Part shown: positions 1-11,533 of the stretch, one piece after another | Position numbering within the stretch: position 1 is the stretch's first letter | How the letters are laid out: each line of letters opens with the position of its first letter | DNA from: Leptasterias polaris | Taxonomy: Eukaryota > Echinodermata > Asteroidea > Forcipulatida > Asteriidae | Direction: 5' to 3' | Assembly: GCA_037783415.1 (NCBI GenBank) | Contig: JAZGTN010000069.1 | Span: 1,488,001 to 1,552,000, forward strand | Length of the DNA: 64,000 bases | The notes under the pieces: model-generated | What the model was told of the DNA's origin: nothing | Databases searched by the model: none | What the model saw: only the letters and a program-made list of their open reading frames with translations | Translations under genes and position numbers: made by a program

Positions 1-2530
1 GATGATCACTGCGTACAATAATACCTTTATTTTGTCCAGTTCAAATCAACGGTCTTTGTGTGAAGAATCCTTACTCAATAATGCGGTCAAACAAGGCTCA
101 ACTATCCAGACACTGAGACCGTATTTTCGTTTCAACAATGCCGCAATCCCCCAGACTGTCCTTTCATTCCAACAATGACCGTGCTTTCATTCCAACAATG
201 CCGCAATGCGTTGGTGCTTTCGGTCCAACAGACGTCGGCGTCGTACAAAACGTTTTTCTGTGTGGCCGCGTAATCGTTCCGAAAATGCTGCAATCAAATT
301 TACTGTCAACTGTTGTACAAACGGCATTCACCCAACCTCTATTGTGTGGTGAACTTTGAGGGTTTTTATTGTACAGAATATCTCCGAAGTGTGCTTTAGG
401 CTTGACGTACTATTTAAGGATGGGATAATTAAGTACCAATGTTTGTTGGCCTACCTATACGAATTGCACTTTCGTTTGTTTGATTAAACGTTCAAATATT
501 CATTTTTTTATTGCCTCTTTTTAGACGAATATTATGGTTCATGTGTCTGTTTCGTTTATTTCATGTATCAAATAAAATAATGATCCTTGAAAACAAGGTA
601 ATGATCCTTGAAAACAAAACTAACATTATTAAAGAAGAGGAGAGATGTTTTAAACAAATATCTTATGAACGAGATTATAAGTTTGAAATAAATAAAAAGA
701 ACTTTAAAACAAAATCTTATGAACGAGATTAACAAATTAAAGGTTTGAAATAATGGAAAATAATTTTATATACAAAAAAAAAACATTTCAAAAACTTAAA
801 CAAATATATATAATGAAATATTTTGTTACGTCTTCCCGGGTGTGACGGGATTATTTGCGTAAGGTATTATAAAGGCGACGCTAGTTTTGGTATTAGTCAC
901 CGGTAGAGGGCGCAACATCTACTGGCTCGGAGGGGCTTAGACTGGTAACTTGTCTTTATCAGCAAGGATCCTCGTTGTGGGACGTCGGATGTTCAGGCTA
1001 GGAGGGCCTGGGTTCGTGTTGCAATATCTTCAGACCATGTTCAGACAGTGTGCGTGGACCATCGTTTCTGGCCGCTGATTGGGCCGGACTTCATATTATT
1101 AACAATGCACAGCGTTGGCTGAATGGATGGACGAAGGTCGGTATCAATTTACGTTGGTCTTTTCTGCGTGGCTCTACACGCCCATGTGGTTACGGTTTCA
1201 TTCATGCTTCGAATAGTGTGAATGCTCCAAAAGGCAACAAAATGACGTCTTTGTGTCAATGTACCGACACCGGTTGGCGCCTGGTGTTCTTCTGTGTGCT
1301 GTTAAACATGCGTCTTATGCGGCGGTGCGCCTTTTCTGTTGACGTTTGAATTATTTGGGGGTCATTTTAGGGTCCTGCGTCTTGTTCGCGGAGCGTCTTA
1401 TCCGCAGGAAAATACAGTATACATCACTTGAAAGGTCTTGGAAAACCAAACAAAAGTTACACAGACATGACCTCAATTTGACCTTAATTAGTTTAATATA
1501 AAAATTTTGCAAAATTATCACGGGGGAATTAGTCAAAATTTATGCAGGCGATTCAAATGCAAAATCAACTTGTTCTTGGGAGAAAATTACAATCTGCAAA
1601 GAGCTGTTGTTATGAGACCCTAATGCGTGTACATGTAATTATGTGTATTCAACGCACGCTGTCAATCATTCTCTGTGTGTAAGTGTGTTGACCCTAGTGG
1701 GCGGCGCTAATCCGTTATGAAGGATCTAGAATGATCTAGGAGGTTTGAAGTTAGTTTTAGTACTTTCCAGAAAACATCACAAATCCTTTATATACGGGCT
1801 GGGGATAAATCTTCGACAGGACACAAATACTCAGACTGGTGGAAGTACGACTTCTGTGATTGTTTTTCAACTCGTTGGAGGAGCTTGTGATAGAGTTCGC
1901 CTTTGACCGAGTGCAGTTAAAGAGCTTAATTAAATTCCGGAAAAGATATTTTCGAACTTAATCTACAGTTCGGTATTTTGGGGTCTTCTTCCCCATATTT
2001 TGTGGCGGGTGTCAGATTGTGTACCCGTTGTTGCTTCGTCTTCTTCTGGACATTTTGTCGGAGTGAGTTTACCCCGTGATAGCTCATAGTCACATCGGCA
2101 AAGAACTGATTTACCGCCCCTGGAGTTGATCGTTTTAGAGCCAGTGTATGTGATCCTCGCTGTATCTTCTGTTGCTGTGATCCTCGCCTGTATTTCATTC
2201 AGGTTGACGTATTAGCCCGTAAGATACTTAATTTGTATAAGAACCATTTATAATGTACACTTGTTTCATGCAATCATTGTACGTTTGTTAAACCAAATCG
2301 GTAACTGAAGGCAAGTGGTTGATAGTTTTATCATTAAATCACTTTGATTCTGTGTTCTTTACATCAGTGTCACCTTTGATTTCTTTGTTGCATCTGAGGA
2401 AATTCAGGCTTTTTGAGTGATTTATATTCACGAATAGTTTGGAGTTTTTTGGATCGTAACACTGTGAAATATTTCCCCCTCAAAACTGGTTTAAACTGTA
2501 TTAAATATTTCTTGAGGATCTCCATCTTAC
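1..2530. other. Non-coding stretch, probably SLF1 intron
   Basis: No exon is convincing here. Because the SLF1-like gene continues leftward, this is probably one of its introns. It holds small local duplications: three copies of a segment ending in ttccaacaatg at about 130-200, and a duplicated block around tcttatgaacgagatt at about 655-755. A possible LTR lies at about 1605-2215 and is listed separately. The short ORFs lack codon or splice support. Confidence 0.5.
1605..2215 (+). mobile_element. Possible solo LTR or promoter-bearing repeat
   Basis: The stretch begins TGTTATGAGACCC and contains a TATA-like tttatatac at about 1787, followed by GC-richer sequence. This resembles a retrotransposon LTR in organisation. 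No second copy, no target duplication and no gag or pol ORF is visible in the window, so this is only a suggestion. Confidence 0.2.
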
Positions 2531-5500
2531 CTCTAAAACCTTGCTCATGATGATGTGTAGTAACGACGATGGTGGGTATTTCTTGACAGACAAATAGGAT
2601 TGGATGCTCTCCACCGCTCTCAACCACAGGCCTTCCTCCAGGTATGCGTTAATGAGATTGCAGACCATGGTGGGGAAAGCCATTGTCACCTCTTCCTTGT
2701 CCTGTAAAGATGTCATCAAATGTAGTAGAGGATAAATATTTGGATTCAAGATTCAAGATTCAAGATATTTGTCATGGTAAAAAACATGAAACTTGTTTTC
2801 CCTGAGTACAATGTGAATAAGTATAAGGCATATAAAAACAATAGACAACAAGAATTTAAAAATACAAACATTACAGTGACATAAAAGGGCGAGGGCAACA
2901 TGTTTATACAGAACATAAAATATATGTACACAATTATTAGAATGTAACAAGTTATCTCGACCAACTACTGCTAAAAGGGTTAATTGCACTAGGTAAAAAA
3001 GGGAATCCTTAATCTGTTGGTCTTTAGAGTAGACATAGTTGTAAGACCCTACACATGTACATGAGCGAGCAATTATGAACAATTAGGGTTAAGAGGGTGG
3101 GTTGGATCACACACAGACACAGAATCTTTGTAAACTGAGTGATAGTAGCGGTATGAACTTTATGATCAATGAGTAATTAGATTCAAGCATGATTATTTCT
3201 TTTATAATTACAAGTCCTGTAGCTTGCCTTCAAGCATAGAATTGACTGCACTGTTGATATTTTACCTGATATTTATGAGGTTTGACTTGTATCCAGTAAG
3301 GCACACGAGAGTAATACGATGGCGAGTACTGCCAGAAAAAAGAATAAAATTTACAATGTTAACAACTTTATATTCATTTTTTGTAGCCTATTTGATGGTC
3401 CAATATGGTCCAGATTTTGTTATAAGCAGAAACTGGTGCTTAGCAAATAATTTGGATAGGCCCTATCAAGTAATAAAACACAAGGGAAACTAAGTGGGTA
3501 GGCCTAAATTGTTAATAATTTAGGGTTGAACAAGGAAAAATTGACTCCGGATTAACGTGCTGGTGCTCTACCAACTGAGCTATCTAGCCCTATGTTGGCA
3601 GTCTCCCTATTTTGTCAATATCTTTGTTCGGGGTGCCATTAAGAAGCCATACATACCATGGCTAATGTTTTGATTGTCGTTCCTTTTAATGCTGGGGATC
3701 AGCTTGGCTTGGTCGAGTGGATAAGAGCACCGAACTCAAGCTTTGGTGTTTCTGATCAGCAGAGTGTGGGTTCGAATCCCAGTCGTGACACGTGTGTCCT
3801 TAAAGCAAGACACTTGACCACATGCTTCGTCCTTCGGATGGGACGTAAAGCCGTTGGTCCCGTGTGTTGTGTAATGCACGTAAAAGAACCCAGTGCACTT
3901 ATTGTAAAGAGAAGGGGTTCGCCCCGGTGTTCCTGGTTTGATTGGCGGCATATTGCGCCACAGCACCTTGTAAACAATTACGGTGCTATGCAAAGGAATA
4001 GGTCTCATACTTCAACACGTAACCCCACATACCTTGTAGGAAAAATACTGAGTGCTTTGAGACACCCATCGGGAGTATAAAGCGCTATATAAGAACTGTG
4101 TATTATTATTATTATTATTAATAAAGGGGAGAAAGTCATTGCCGACAAAAAGGTCTGGTTAAGGAGGTATAATATTGAAATTATTATATTTTCTTCGTTT
4201 GGTAAGCCTTGGAAATCTCTCAACTCTGAAAACTTACAACCAGCCATGGGTATAATTAGTAGATACAAGCCATAAGGTTGTCTGTGTGTCTTTCAGACAC
4301 CCAGTTGGAGCAAGTCAGGTAAAGTGAGCTTGGATTTAATCGAATTCAAGTACTTCACATTCCAGTACTTGCAAACAGGGCACAACTTCATAGAGCTGCT
4401 TAAGCACAAAAAGTAGCTATTAAAGCACAACAAAAGTATGCTTATCAGAATAAGGTTACCAGGAATAAGGTAACTGCCATGTCACAAGTACATTTTGTGA
4501 CTGGTATCATGCTCATTTCTGCTTAGCAGACAATTGTTAAGCAATATTTTCTGCTTAAGCAGCTCTATGAAATTGGGCCTAGGATTAAATAAGGCATTTT
4601 GACTACTTTTTCCTTCACCTTTTTCTGAACCTCCTCCACCGTCTTCTGAATCTGATGAGACCAAAACAGTTTCTTATTCACGAATGTCTCACTCTTATCA
4701 GCAATACTAGGATCTTGGCTCTGTGTGTTGTGTTTAACAAATGTCCCGAGGCCACTTGGTGTCTTTGACTGGGTCAAAGGTGGCTGTTTCAGGGTTGTCT
4801 GGGTGAAAGAAGGTGCTGCTGGTGACTTGGTTGGCGGTGACCGATGCTTTGAAGACGCTTCTGATGACTGGCTCTGATGAGAGTCAGAGGCCTGGCTCTG
4901 ACTGGGCGATAGGGCTAATAGTGATTGCTTTGGTTTTACGGCGCGGGTAGCAGCTGTATTTGGTGTAGTATGAACAAGGTTTACAGGACGCCCTGTGAAA
5001 AATCAAGAAATAAGTAGTTCAAAGGAATATATTTCGTATGACCTCATAAATTCGTCGAAATGTACGTGGGTTAGTCAAATTAAGGATGACTTGGCCTGAC
5101 GCTACTTTCCTCATGGAACCAAACTCTGTTAAGCTTCTCAAGTCTACTTCTAGTCGTACCATTTTTCTCATTTTGCTCCCCATACCTGGATAGGACTCAC
5201 TATCTCCATCAGAGAATCTGACTCTTTATGAAAATTCAATAAATATATCAAAAGTTAGGTTTGAACAAAGAAAAATTTACTAGAGCAGGATTTGAACCAA
5301 CGACCTCCGGATTATTGTGCCGGTGCTCTAACAACTGAGCTATCTAGCCCTATGTTGGCGGTTTCCCGCCAATATCTTTGTTCGGGGGTGCCAGTCAGAA
5401 GCAACTTAACCGTAAACTGCTGTGTAGCCAAGGATCACATCCAAGTACACGATACAACCTGGGAAGCTGTTTATGTATGGTCAACTAGCCACTAGGAAAA

Positions 5501-8500
5501 TAATGTAGCCAAGGCCCGATCTAGAATATTTCATGCTACTTTGCTGCGCTCATACGCATACGCATGAAAAACAGTTTGGTTTAATACGCCAGAACGACAT
5601 AAAATTACACAAAGGACAAATAGATAATCTTGTTTGTAGAATATTAGTAATGTTAATTTAATCAGACAGCATGGGATGTACATGTAGCAGGCTTGTATGC
5701 ACAATGATGCAAGCTGAAGAAAACAAAGTATAGAATAAAAAGTGTACTTGTACCTCGAGTTAGCAACATGCGGATTAGAAACAGACCCATGATACTGAGA
5801 GTCCTGTCTCTTGTGTTTTCGGTTTTCTAGGTCCTTCAGTACCTCTTCCCCGGCGATTTTGACGATCTTTTGTTGCTGTGCAAAAGGTGTGCCGAGCCTT
5901 TCTTCTCCAGCTTCGAGACCGTCACCCAACCAGCCTTGCTTCCATCGGCGATGCAGATTTTCTCTTTGCGCTCCACTACCAACTCCTCGGCCTCTAGAAG
6001 CGCTTCAATCGCTGAATCAGGATCAGACATGTTGATCAGAGCCAACTTTGCTTTGTCCAGAGCAATCTCTATCTTCCCGCATAATTCGAATTACTCGATG
6101 TTTCGCTTCAAGTTTATTTCTAAGTTCTCTTATGGAAATTGACTAGTGTTTTGGCGTTGAAATGGCATCGAACCTTTCGTCAAAATAGAGCTTGAACTTG
6201 TCAAAAATTAAAGATGTATTAGACGCATGTCCCTCTTCAGTCGACATCGTCGGTCAGCAAATATTAGGTTTGTTAAAAGAGGAAACAATACAGAGTATAG
6301 CATGTTAGATCAGCGAATGTGCATGAGCCTGAAGTGAGGGGCGTTGGTCAGAACCCACTGTTAAACACGGAATTCAGTCTAGCGTCAATGAAATGAACAG
6401 AGGATATGCAAGGAATGCGCTCCTGTTGCATAGCAGAAGAATGTCGGTCTTTTGTGCAAAACAAAACTACATTTACCTTGTGAGCTTGTGGAACTCTCTG
6501 CTCTGCTGGAAAGACTGTTTACTTCTGAGCCTTTCTTACTTTGGTTGGGCTCATATTTCCCTGAGCCTTTCTTACTTTGGTTGGGCTCATATTTCCCTGA
6601 GCCTTTCTTACTTTGGTTGGGCTCATATTTCCTGATGTCATACTTCTCTATATCAGGGGTTTCCTGGAAGAGAACATTTCAAAATTGTAATAAATGTAAG
6701 TTTTTTCAGGTTTACCATGTATTTGTTTCTTCTCCGGGAAGTTTTGGTTCTGAAATGACCTTGTTGGTTGGTAAGTGATTGGTAGTAAGCTCTAGTCATC
6801 ATCAGGAGATGACCGCCAAATTTAATGAAATTGTAAGGTGATTATTGATATGAGACGATGGAGACGAGTTGACTCTCCAAGTACATTTTCAATTCTTAAA
6901 ACTTGTGGATCTCTTGGTGAAATTTAAATTTTTCAAAGATGTTTGAAGAATGTTATTTTTCACTTTGCAATATGTATTTCACAATTCGTACCTCAAACAA
7001 ATATTCTGCAATGAAATCAGGGGCCAAGCATGGCACCCCCGCAGCCAGCAGAGGGCCCACTTTCTCCAGGTAGGACTTGTCCATAAAGATGTAATTTAGC
7101 GTCTTGATGAGACATTCAAGGTTCTTGGTAGGGGACTGTAAGGACAGAACATTCCCTCCGCCACACTCTATCAACCTACAGACAGTGAAAAAACAAACTT
7201 GCTGATCATTTATAGGCCTACCATCTATTATTATTATTGATTTTATTATTATTTATTCTGCCAAAACATTCTAAAATACAAACATGTACATACAAAGTAA
7301 GAAATGTCATACATCAAGGACAGTAAAGATGAAAGATTAATTGTATAACAAATACCAATCAAAAAGAATAGATGTATATAGGTACAGTATAGGTAAGAAT
7401 GAGATAGGGGTGGGGATGAGAAATGTATAGAAGGGGAGTGGATTGGGGAAGAGGGGAAGGAACAAGCAGAGTAAAGACAATCCAATCTAAGATGGCCAGT
7501 AAGAACAAAAGTGAAAACACTGTGACTCAAAAGCCTGTTCATCCAAGAACATCATGCGGTGAATACATCTCTACAGCACACAGACAATTCAGAGGACAGC
7601 TGTTCCACCATACAAAATCATTGCTGTTAAACAGCTGGTCAACTCATAAGATTTGTACCTTTTGTACACAGCTGGTCTGTTCATGGTTTTATCCACAAGT
7701 ATAGCAACATTCCATCCTTCAAATGCTCGCTGATTCTTTAGCTCTAGGTGTTCCCGCCATCGCTTCGGGGCGTTCGCCATGGATGCACTAGTGATGCTGC
7801 AGTTACTATCATCAGAGGTTTCGTTGTCCCATACGTAGCTGGTTTCCTCTAACCAGCAACCTGCTGCTGTGCTGTCATGGATGAAATCAGGAGTAACTAC
7901 CCATCTCCCTGAGTAAAGACCAACAACAAGTTAAACTCAGATCACTAAAGCATTCTGGCTTTACTTACAGGGTTATCTCCACACTTTAAAAAGTCAAATA
8001 AGACTTATTTTAAAGACACTTTTAATGCTGCCCTTAAAAAAAGTTTTGCAACATAACAGTAAATAAGAAAGCTATTTCATTCTTACCCGATGCACATCCA
8101 CACAGGAACTTCTCACTTCTCATTGGTCGGATGCAGACAACGTGGGTGCAATCTAGTGAAAACTCCTGCCAATATACAATCATAATTTTATTGTACAAAA
8201 TAATTTGCCTTTGATACAGGTTTACATTTGAATCATTACAGTCTTAAACCTCCTTGAGTACAAAGAAAAAACAAAATTGTTGGTTTAAAACAAAGTAGAG
8301 GATTCGTAAATCTGTTTAACCCTTTCAGCCCCAAGGGCGACTATAGTCGACTGTGCACTATACCCTGCTTCAGCCCCAAGGGCGACTATAGTCGCCCAAG
8401 ATAACACACAACAAAGCACTCAAGCCTGGGCACAAAGGCCATTTGTTAAAAATTTGTAGTTTTGTCCATGTTCACCCTCCATACCCAAGCTTACCATCAT

Positions 8501-10151
8501 TGGAAAGAGAAAGATCGGATCTTTCCAATGACAGTGAAATAAAATAGGGTTGTTATTTTGCAATCGCTTCAAATTACAGTAGAAAGATCCGAAATGCCAA
8601 ACACCTACGGAGCGCCATAAGGTTGTGTGCAAAAAAGTGTTTGGGTTTTCAGAACACACTGAGGAAACAAAGACCAAGAACTTGGACATTTGTTGGTTGA
8701 TTTCAATGATTTTTGAATTATATGAAAGGAAATTCAATAAGTAAGACAATTTGTATTACTCATTATGCTCTTAAATAAAATCTTCAAGGTAATTATAGAG
8801 TTTGTAAAATCAAACTTTGAACACCAGCTTCCTGTTGTGTGAGGAAGTGTGCTTCACGCTTGAGTGGTCAAAGAACGTGGGCTCCAGCAGTTGTTTATGT
8901 CAAAAGAACTTGGGGCTGAAAGGGTTAACTGAACAATTTTTGCTAAAAGAAAGATGCAGGCTTTTTTGCCCATAGTAAAGGGCACCGCTGTGAGTGAATT
9001 TTGTACTTAATATTTTAGGGGGCACCAATGCAATGCAATTGCCACTGTTGCTTCTGTGAAGTATTAGGCATGCAGGGTTAACATGGTTACGTGCACTTTC
9101 AGTGTTCTCCCGTAACAGTGGTCCATTGGCCGTGAGGCCGGCCCCTGGACCCCACCCATTTTATTTTTTAGGCCCCCCTTATACAATATCCTGAGTGTGC
9201 CGTTGTGCCCCCCTGTTTAAAAAATCCTGGATCAGCCCCTGATTGGCCAAATGCTCGTTAAAACACCAATTAAAACTCTCTTCAACTGGTCTGGCTGGCT
9301 AGTTCAAGATTAAAAAGTATCCCTGCTTCATTTGAAAGATGGCCCAGTGAAAAACCTGAGACTACTGAAAGGACAAGCTAACTGGTCCTGCTCGCTGGTC
9401 AATGAAAAGGTTAAGGGCAAATCCTGCATTCATATCGGGTTTATTTCAATTGCTGCAATCGACGAAAGAAACAATTCTGTGATTTTTTTCAGTATTCAGA
9501 TGCCATTTTTCTGACTCTGGAACATTATTTCAGACACTAATATTTCTCTGGAGGATTGGTACTGCCATGAATTTTTTAATCAGTGAGCTACACCGAGATT
9601 TCAGGTCAAAAGTATACAAGTGTTCTGATAAGTGTCAATAATTTGTCTTTTATTCAAGTTGCTTTGATGTGACACACCTGGAAAAGGCAAGGCCATTTCT
9701 ATTTTGCCTTAAAAAAATCTAAAGTCTATAAGAAAATTTTTAAGGGGCACCAAGGCCAAGACCAGGGCCCAATTTCATAGAGCTGCTTTTAAGCACAAAA
9801 GGTGCTAATCTGAACACAACAAAATTATGCTTAATACTAACAGAATAAGGTTACCAGCCAATCTACCATGTCACATGTACAATTTGTGACTGGTATTCTG
9901 CTCATTTCTGCTTAGCAAGTTGTTCAGCAATGTTAAGCAGCTCTCTGAAATTTGTCCCTGGGAAAAAGAGGCCATGGCCTCCATGTAATTCCAGGCCTAA
10001 TATGACTAACCTTGCAATCAATGTACTTTCCACCAAGTCGGATGATCTGTCGGGCCAGTGTTGTTTTTTCATGATCACGAAATCCAGACAGTAGGAAACT
10101 ATATTGACAGGATTGTTGACGATCTGACTTGCGTCGCACAGAAAGCTTCAT
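2531..10151 (-). CDS. SLF1: SLF1-like (BRCT-domain SMC5/6 localization factor), 5' part
   Basis: Seven exons, read right to left: 10151-10011, 8165-8087, 7908-7659, 7175-6992, 6663-6477, 4992-4619 and 2701-2531. All have GT-AG borders and matching phases, giving 462 codons with no stop. The protein starts MKLSVRRKSD. BRCT 1 spans about residues 15-92 (RLGGKYIDCK, CTHVV, SEKFL, GRWVVTPDFI). A linker, NAPKRWREHL at 119-128, closely resembles the human SLF1 linker. BRCT 2 spans about 134-218. Residues 230-265 are three copies of a 12-residue repeat, and 282-405 are Ser/Pro/Gln-rich. In vertebrates SLF1 binds phosphorylated RAD18 through its BRCTs and, with SLF2, brings SMC5/6 to damaged DNA. Human SLF1 has about 1,058 residues, so the ankyrin C-terminus lies outside the window. 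The 4619 donor is the least certain border. A 5'-UTR exon upstream is likely, since an acceptor sits just before the ATG. Confidence 0.85.
2740..3080 (-). mobile_element. 3' end of a non-LTR retrotransposon (likely)
   Basis: On the minus strand this AT-rich segment ends in three tandem heptamers (gattcaa read on the plus strand, 2743-2763). Tandem short-repeat tails of this sort are typical of LINE 3' ends. No RT coding sequence remains. It lies in the SLF1 intron. Confidence 0.35.
3530..3655 (-). mobile_element. tRNA-derived SINE fragment, family 2
   Basis: The reverse complement contains ctagatagctcagttggtag, an A-box-like tRNA segment, followed by sequence shared with copies at about 5255-5500, 37870-38140 and 42805-43075. 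Compared with those, this copy has lost the B-box segment, so it is a deleted SINE and not a tRNA gene. Confidence 0.6.
3702..4125 (+). mobile_element. tRNA-Leu-like SINE, family 1, near full length
   Basis: The tRNA-like head has an A box (tggtcgagtgg, about 3710) and a B box (ggttcgaatcc, about 3769). The body is shared with copies at 35338-35704 and 58684-58980. The 3' end reads gcgctatataagaactg and runs into an ATT microsatellite at about 4103-4121. The LINE at 45720-47613 has a similar ggcgctatata plus ATT end, so it may be the mobilising partner. Confidence 0.8.
4378..4580. mobile_element. MITE, GGGCCCAATTTCATAGAGC family, copy A
   Basis: About 200 bp with inverted ends (gggcacaacttcatagagct at the left, agctctatgaaattgggcc at the right). 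The same family occurs at 9765-9958, 54276-54494 and, interrupted, at 37050-37562. It lies directly downstream of the SLF1 exon at 4619-4992 in that gene's direction; reading through would end the frame in the MITE. Confidence 0.75.
5255..5500 (-). mobile_element. tRNA-derived SINE, family 2
   Basis: The reverse complement has tagctcagttg (A box) and ggttcaaatcctgctct (B box), followed by a unique body. Same family as 42805-43075. It is in an SLF1 intron, in the same orientation as the gene. Confidence 0.7.
5755..6247 (-). pseudogene. Degraded gag-like retroelement ORF
   Basis: An ATG at 6247 opens a frame reading FDKFKLYFDERFDAI that soon stops. Two other frames continue the same kind of protein: RELRNKLEAKHR, then a stretch with SAIEALLEAEELVVERKE and ADGSKAGWVTVSKLEKKGSA (about 6045-5838), then EVLKDLENRKHKR (about 5850-5810). 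This order (short coiled N-terminus, I-A-D-x-S-x-x-GW-x-T-V motif, K/R-rich tail) is what I recall from gag-like ORFs of invertebrate retroelements. At least two frameshifts and one stop show it is dead. It lies in the SLF1 intron on the coding strand and lacks flanking splice sites. Confidence 0.55.
6525..6632 (-). repeat. 36-bp coding tandem repeat, three copies, in SLF1 exon 5
   Basis: Units at 6525-6560, 6561-6596 and 6597-6632 are essentially identical. On the minus strand they encode KYEPNQSKKGSG three times, inside the exon at 6477-6663. The unit length is a multiple of three, so the frame is kept. Confidence 0.85.
7225..7560. repeat. AT-rich repeat in SLF1 intron
   Basis: The stretch starts with a TTATT-rich microsatellite-like tract (7225-7255) followed by A-rich sequence. 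It may be a decayed LINE 3' end, but no coding remnant could be read. Confidence 0.3.
8320..8924. mobile_element. piggyBac-like MITE with TTAA target duplication
   Basis: A 605-bp element with perfect 16-bp inverted ends (CCCTTTCAGCCCCAAG and its complement). It is flanked by TTAA at 8316-8319 and 8925-8928. CCCTTT ends with a TTAA duplication fit piggyBac-type (or another TTAA-using) transposons. No transposase is present. The left end is duplicated and contains a GGGCGACTATAGTCGCCC palindrome. A left-truncated relative lies at about 13138-13518. Confidence 0.8.
9100..9764. repeat. Fragments of dispersed repeat families
   Basis: Two recurring families overlap here. One has 'actggtc ... ctggctagttc' blocks, also seen near 33640, 55850 and 62170. 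The other has 'ggggcaccaaggccaagacc' (about 9744), also seen near 13025, 42440, 55205, 56700 and 57650. Neither has a readable ORF. Confidence 0.5.
9765..9958. mobile_element. MITE, GGGCCCAATTTCATAGAGC family, copy B
   Basis: Starts gggcccaatttcatagagct and ends agcagctctctgaaatttgtccc, the diverged complement. Internal sequence (gctcatttctgcttagca) matches the copy at 4378-4580. Confidence 0.75.
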
Positions 10152-11150
10152 CTTGAACTGTGTCACTGTATTGAAAAGTAGAACAAAAACAAGTGTGACA
10201 GATGTCGCTGTTGGTGTTTAATATTAATAAATAATAGTGACTTCTTATATCCTCCCCTGTCCGGTTTTCGATGTAGTATGCCTTTTTCTTTGAATTGAAA
10301 AAAAATAAAAATATTCCATAATCAACTGATGCCCTAATTACCTTCCTTTGTTTATAAGAAATATGCAAACATATATTAAAACGTGATGGACATTGAAACT
10401 TTCACACCACGCACCGATCTTCGATGACTTCAATAGCGTCCCATTTGTTTTGAGTTTGACCTGTTTTCGATGCAAACAAGAAAGTATGGTGTCCGGGTGA
10501 AGCCATACGTGGAAGAAACATCTGCAGTGACTACAAGTGTTCTGTGAGACTTAGTGTATGACTCTATAGCCAGCAGTTTTCTTCATTTTATTCAACATAT
10601 TTTTTATCTAGTTCTAAAAATAACCATGGTATTTTTCAAAAACTTTAAATAATTTTTGGCTTTGAAATCTTATTTTTATTTAGTTTTGTGTCTTTTTATG
10701 TTTCTTAACATTTAAAATAAAGCATATAAATAAACAGTGATAATCGAATCACAAAGCTGATGTTTAAATTTTAATATTAATAACAAAAATGATAGAGTGT
10801 TACAAAAACAAAATTATCCAGACTATTAGAAAATGATATAAGGCACGTGGCTTCTTTAAGCCTCTGTATTTTTTTCCCCAGAATGCTCAGCAGAATGTTC
10901 AGTCACATGATTTGATCATCGTGAATTGTGAATTGAAAAAGTGTTTGATGAAACTTTTTCGGTGGGGAATTTTTTTTTATGGCCCCGACAGTATGACATA
11001 TTTTTGTACCTTGCAGAAATGCCTAAATACCACAACTTTTTGCATTTACAAGTGCAACTAACCAGTGGAGCCTTACATGTTTCTAAGTTTTGGTCAAATG
11101 AGAGGAGACTCTTTGCTTGGCAAGTCAAACCACAAAAATTGTATCTAGGG
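10152..11150. other. Upstream region of SLF1
   Basis: This should hold the SLF1 promoter and a first non-coding exon. An acceptor-like tract precedes the coding ATG (AG at about 10165-10166). I found no TATA box or clear core promoter. The short ORFs are AT-rich and unsupported. Confidence 0.35.
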
Positions 11151-11533
11151 ACTGTTTACATCGCGCACAGAGAGGTAAAAGATTTGCCTCGATTTCAGGG
11201 ACGCCCTGAATACAGGGCGTCCTACGATATAGCACTCCTGGGTCCGTTACTCAGTGACGCTCATGGTGCTTCACATGGGCCATTTTATTTCATTCCTTAA
11301 ACCGTCTCAACTCCCTTGGTGGGAGTATACAGCCTTAGCCCACCTTGTTGGGCTGTAATGGCTCTCTTAACACTCACCATTACAGCCCACCACCGATGTC
11401 TTAAAACGCGAAGTTTTAAAGTACGAGCAAGTCGTACCTCTTTGTTCCTTACATCTGAGGAATGTTTATGATACATTCCATGGCTCACCAAATGATGGCT
11501 TTATTTAAATATGATTTTTTGAAAATGGCAAAA

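Noticed and set aside
6393..6778. Plus-strand ORFs with a repeated SYFGWAHIS motif
   Set aside because: They are the antisense of the SLF1 exon at 6477-6663, whose minus-strand frame has correct splice sites and phases.
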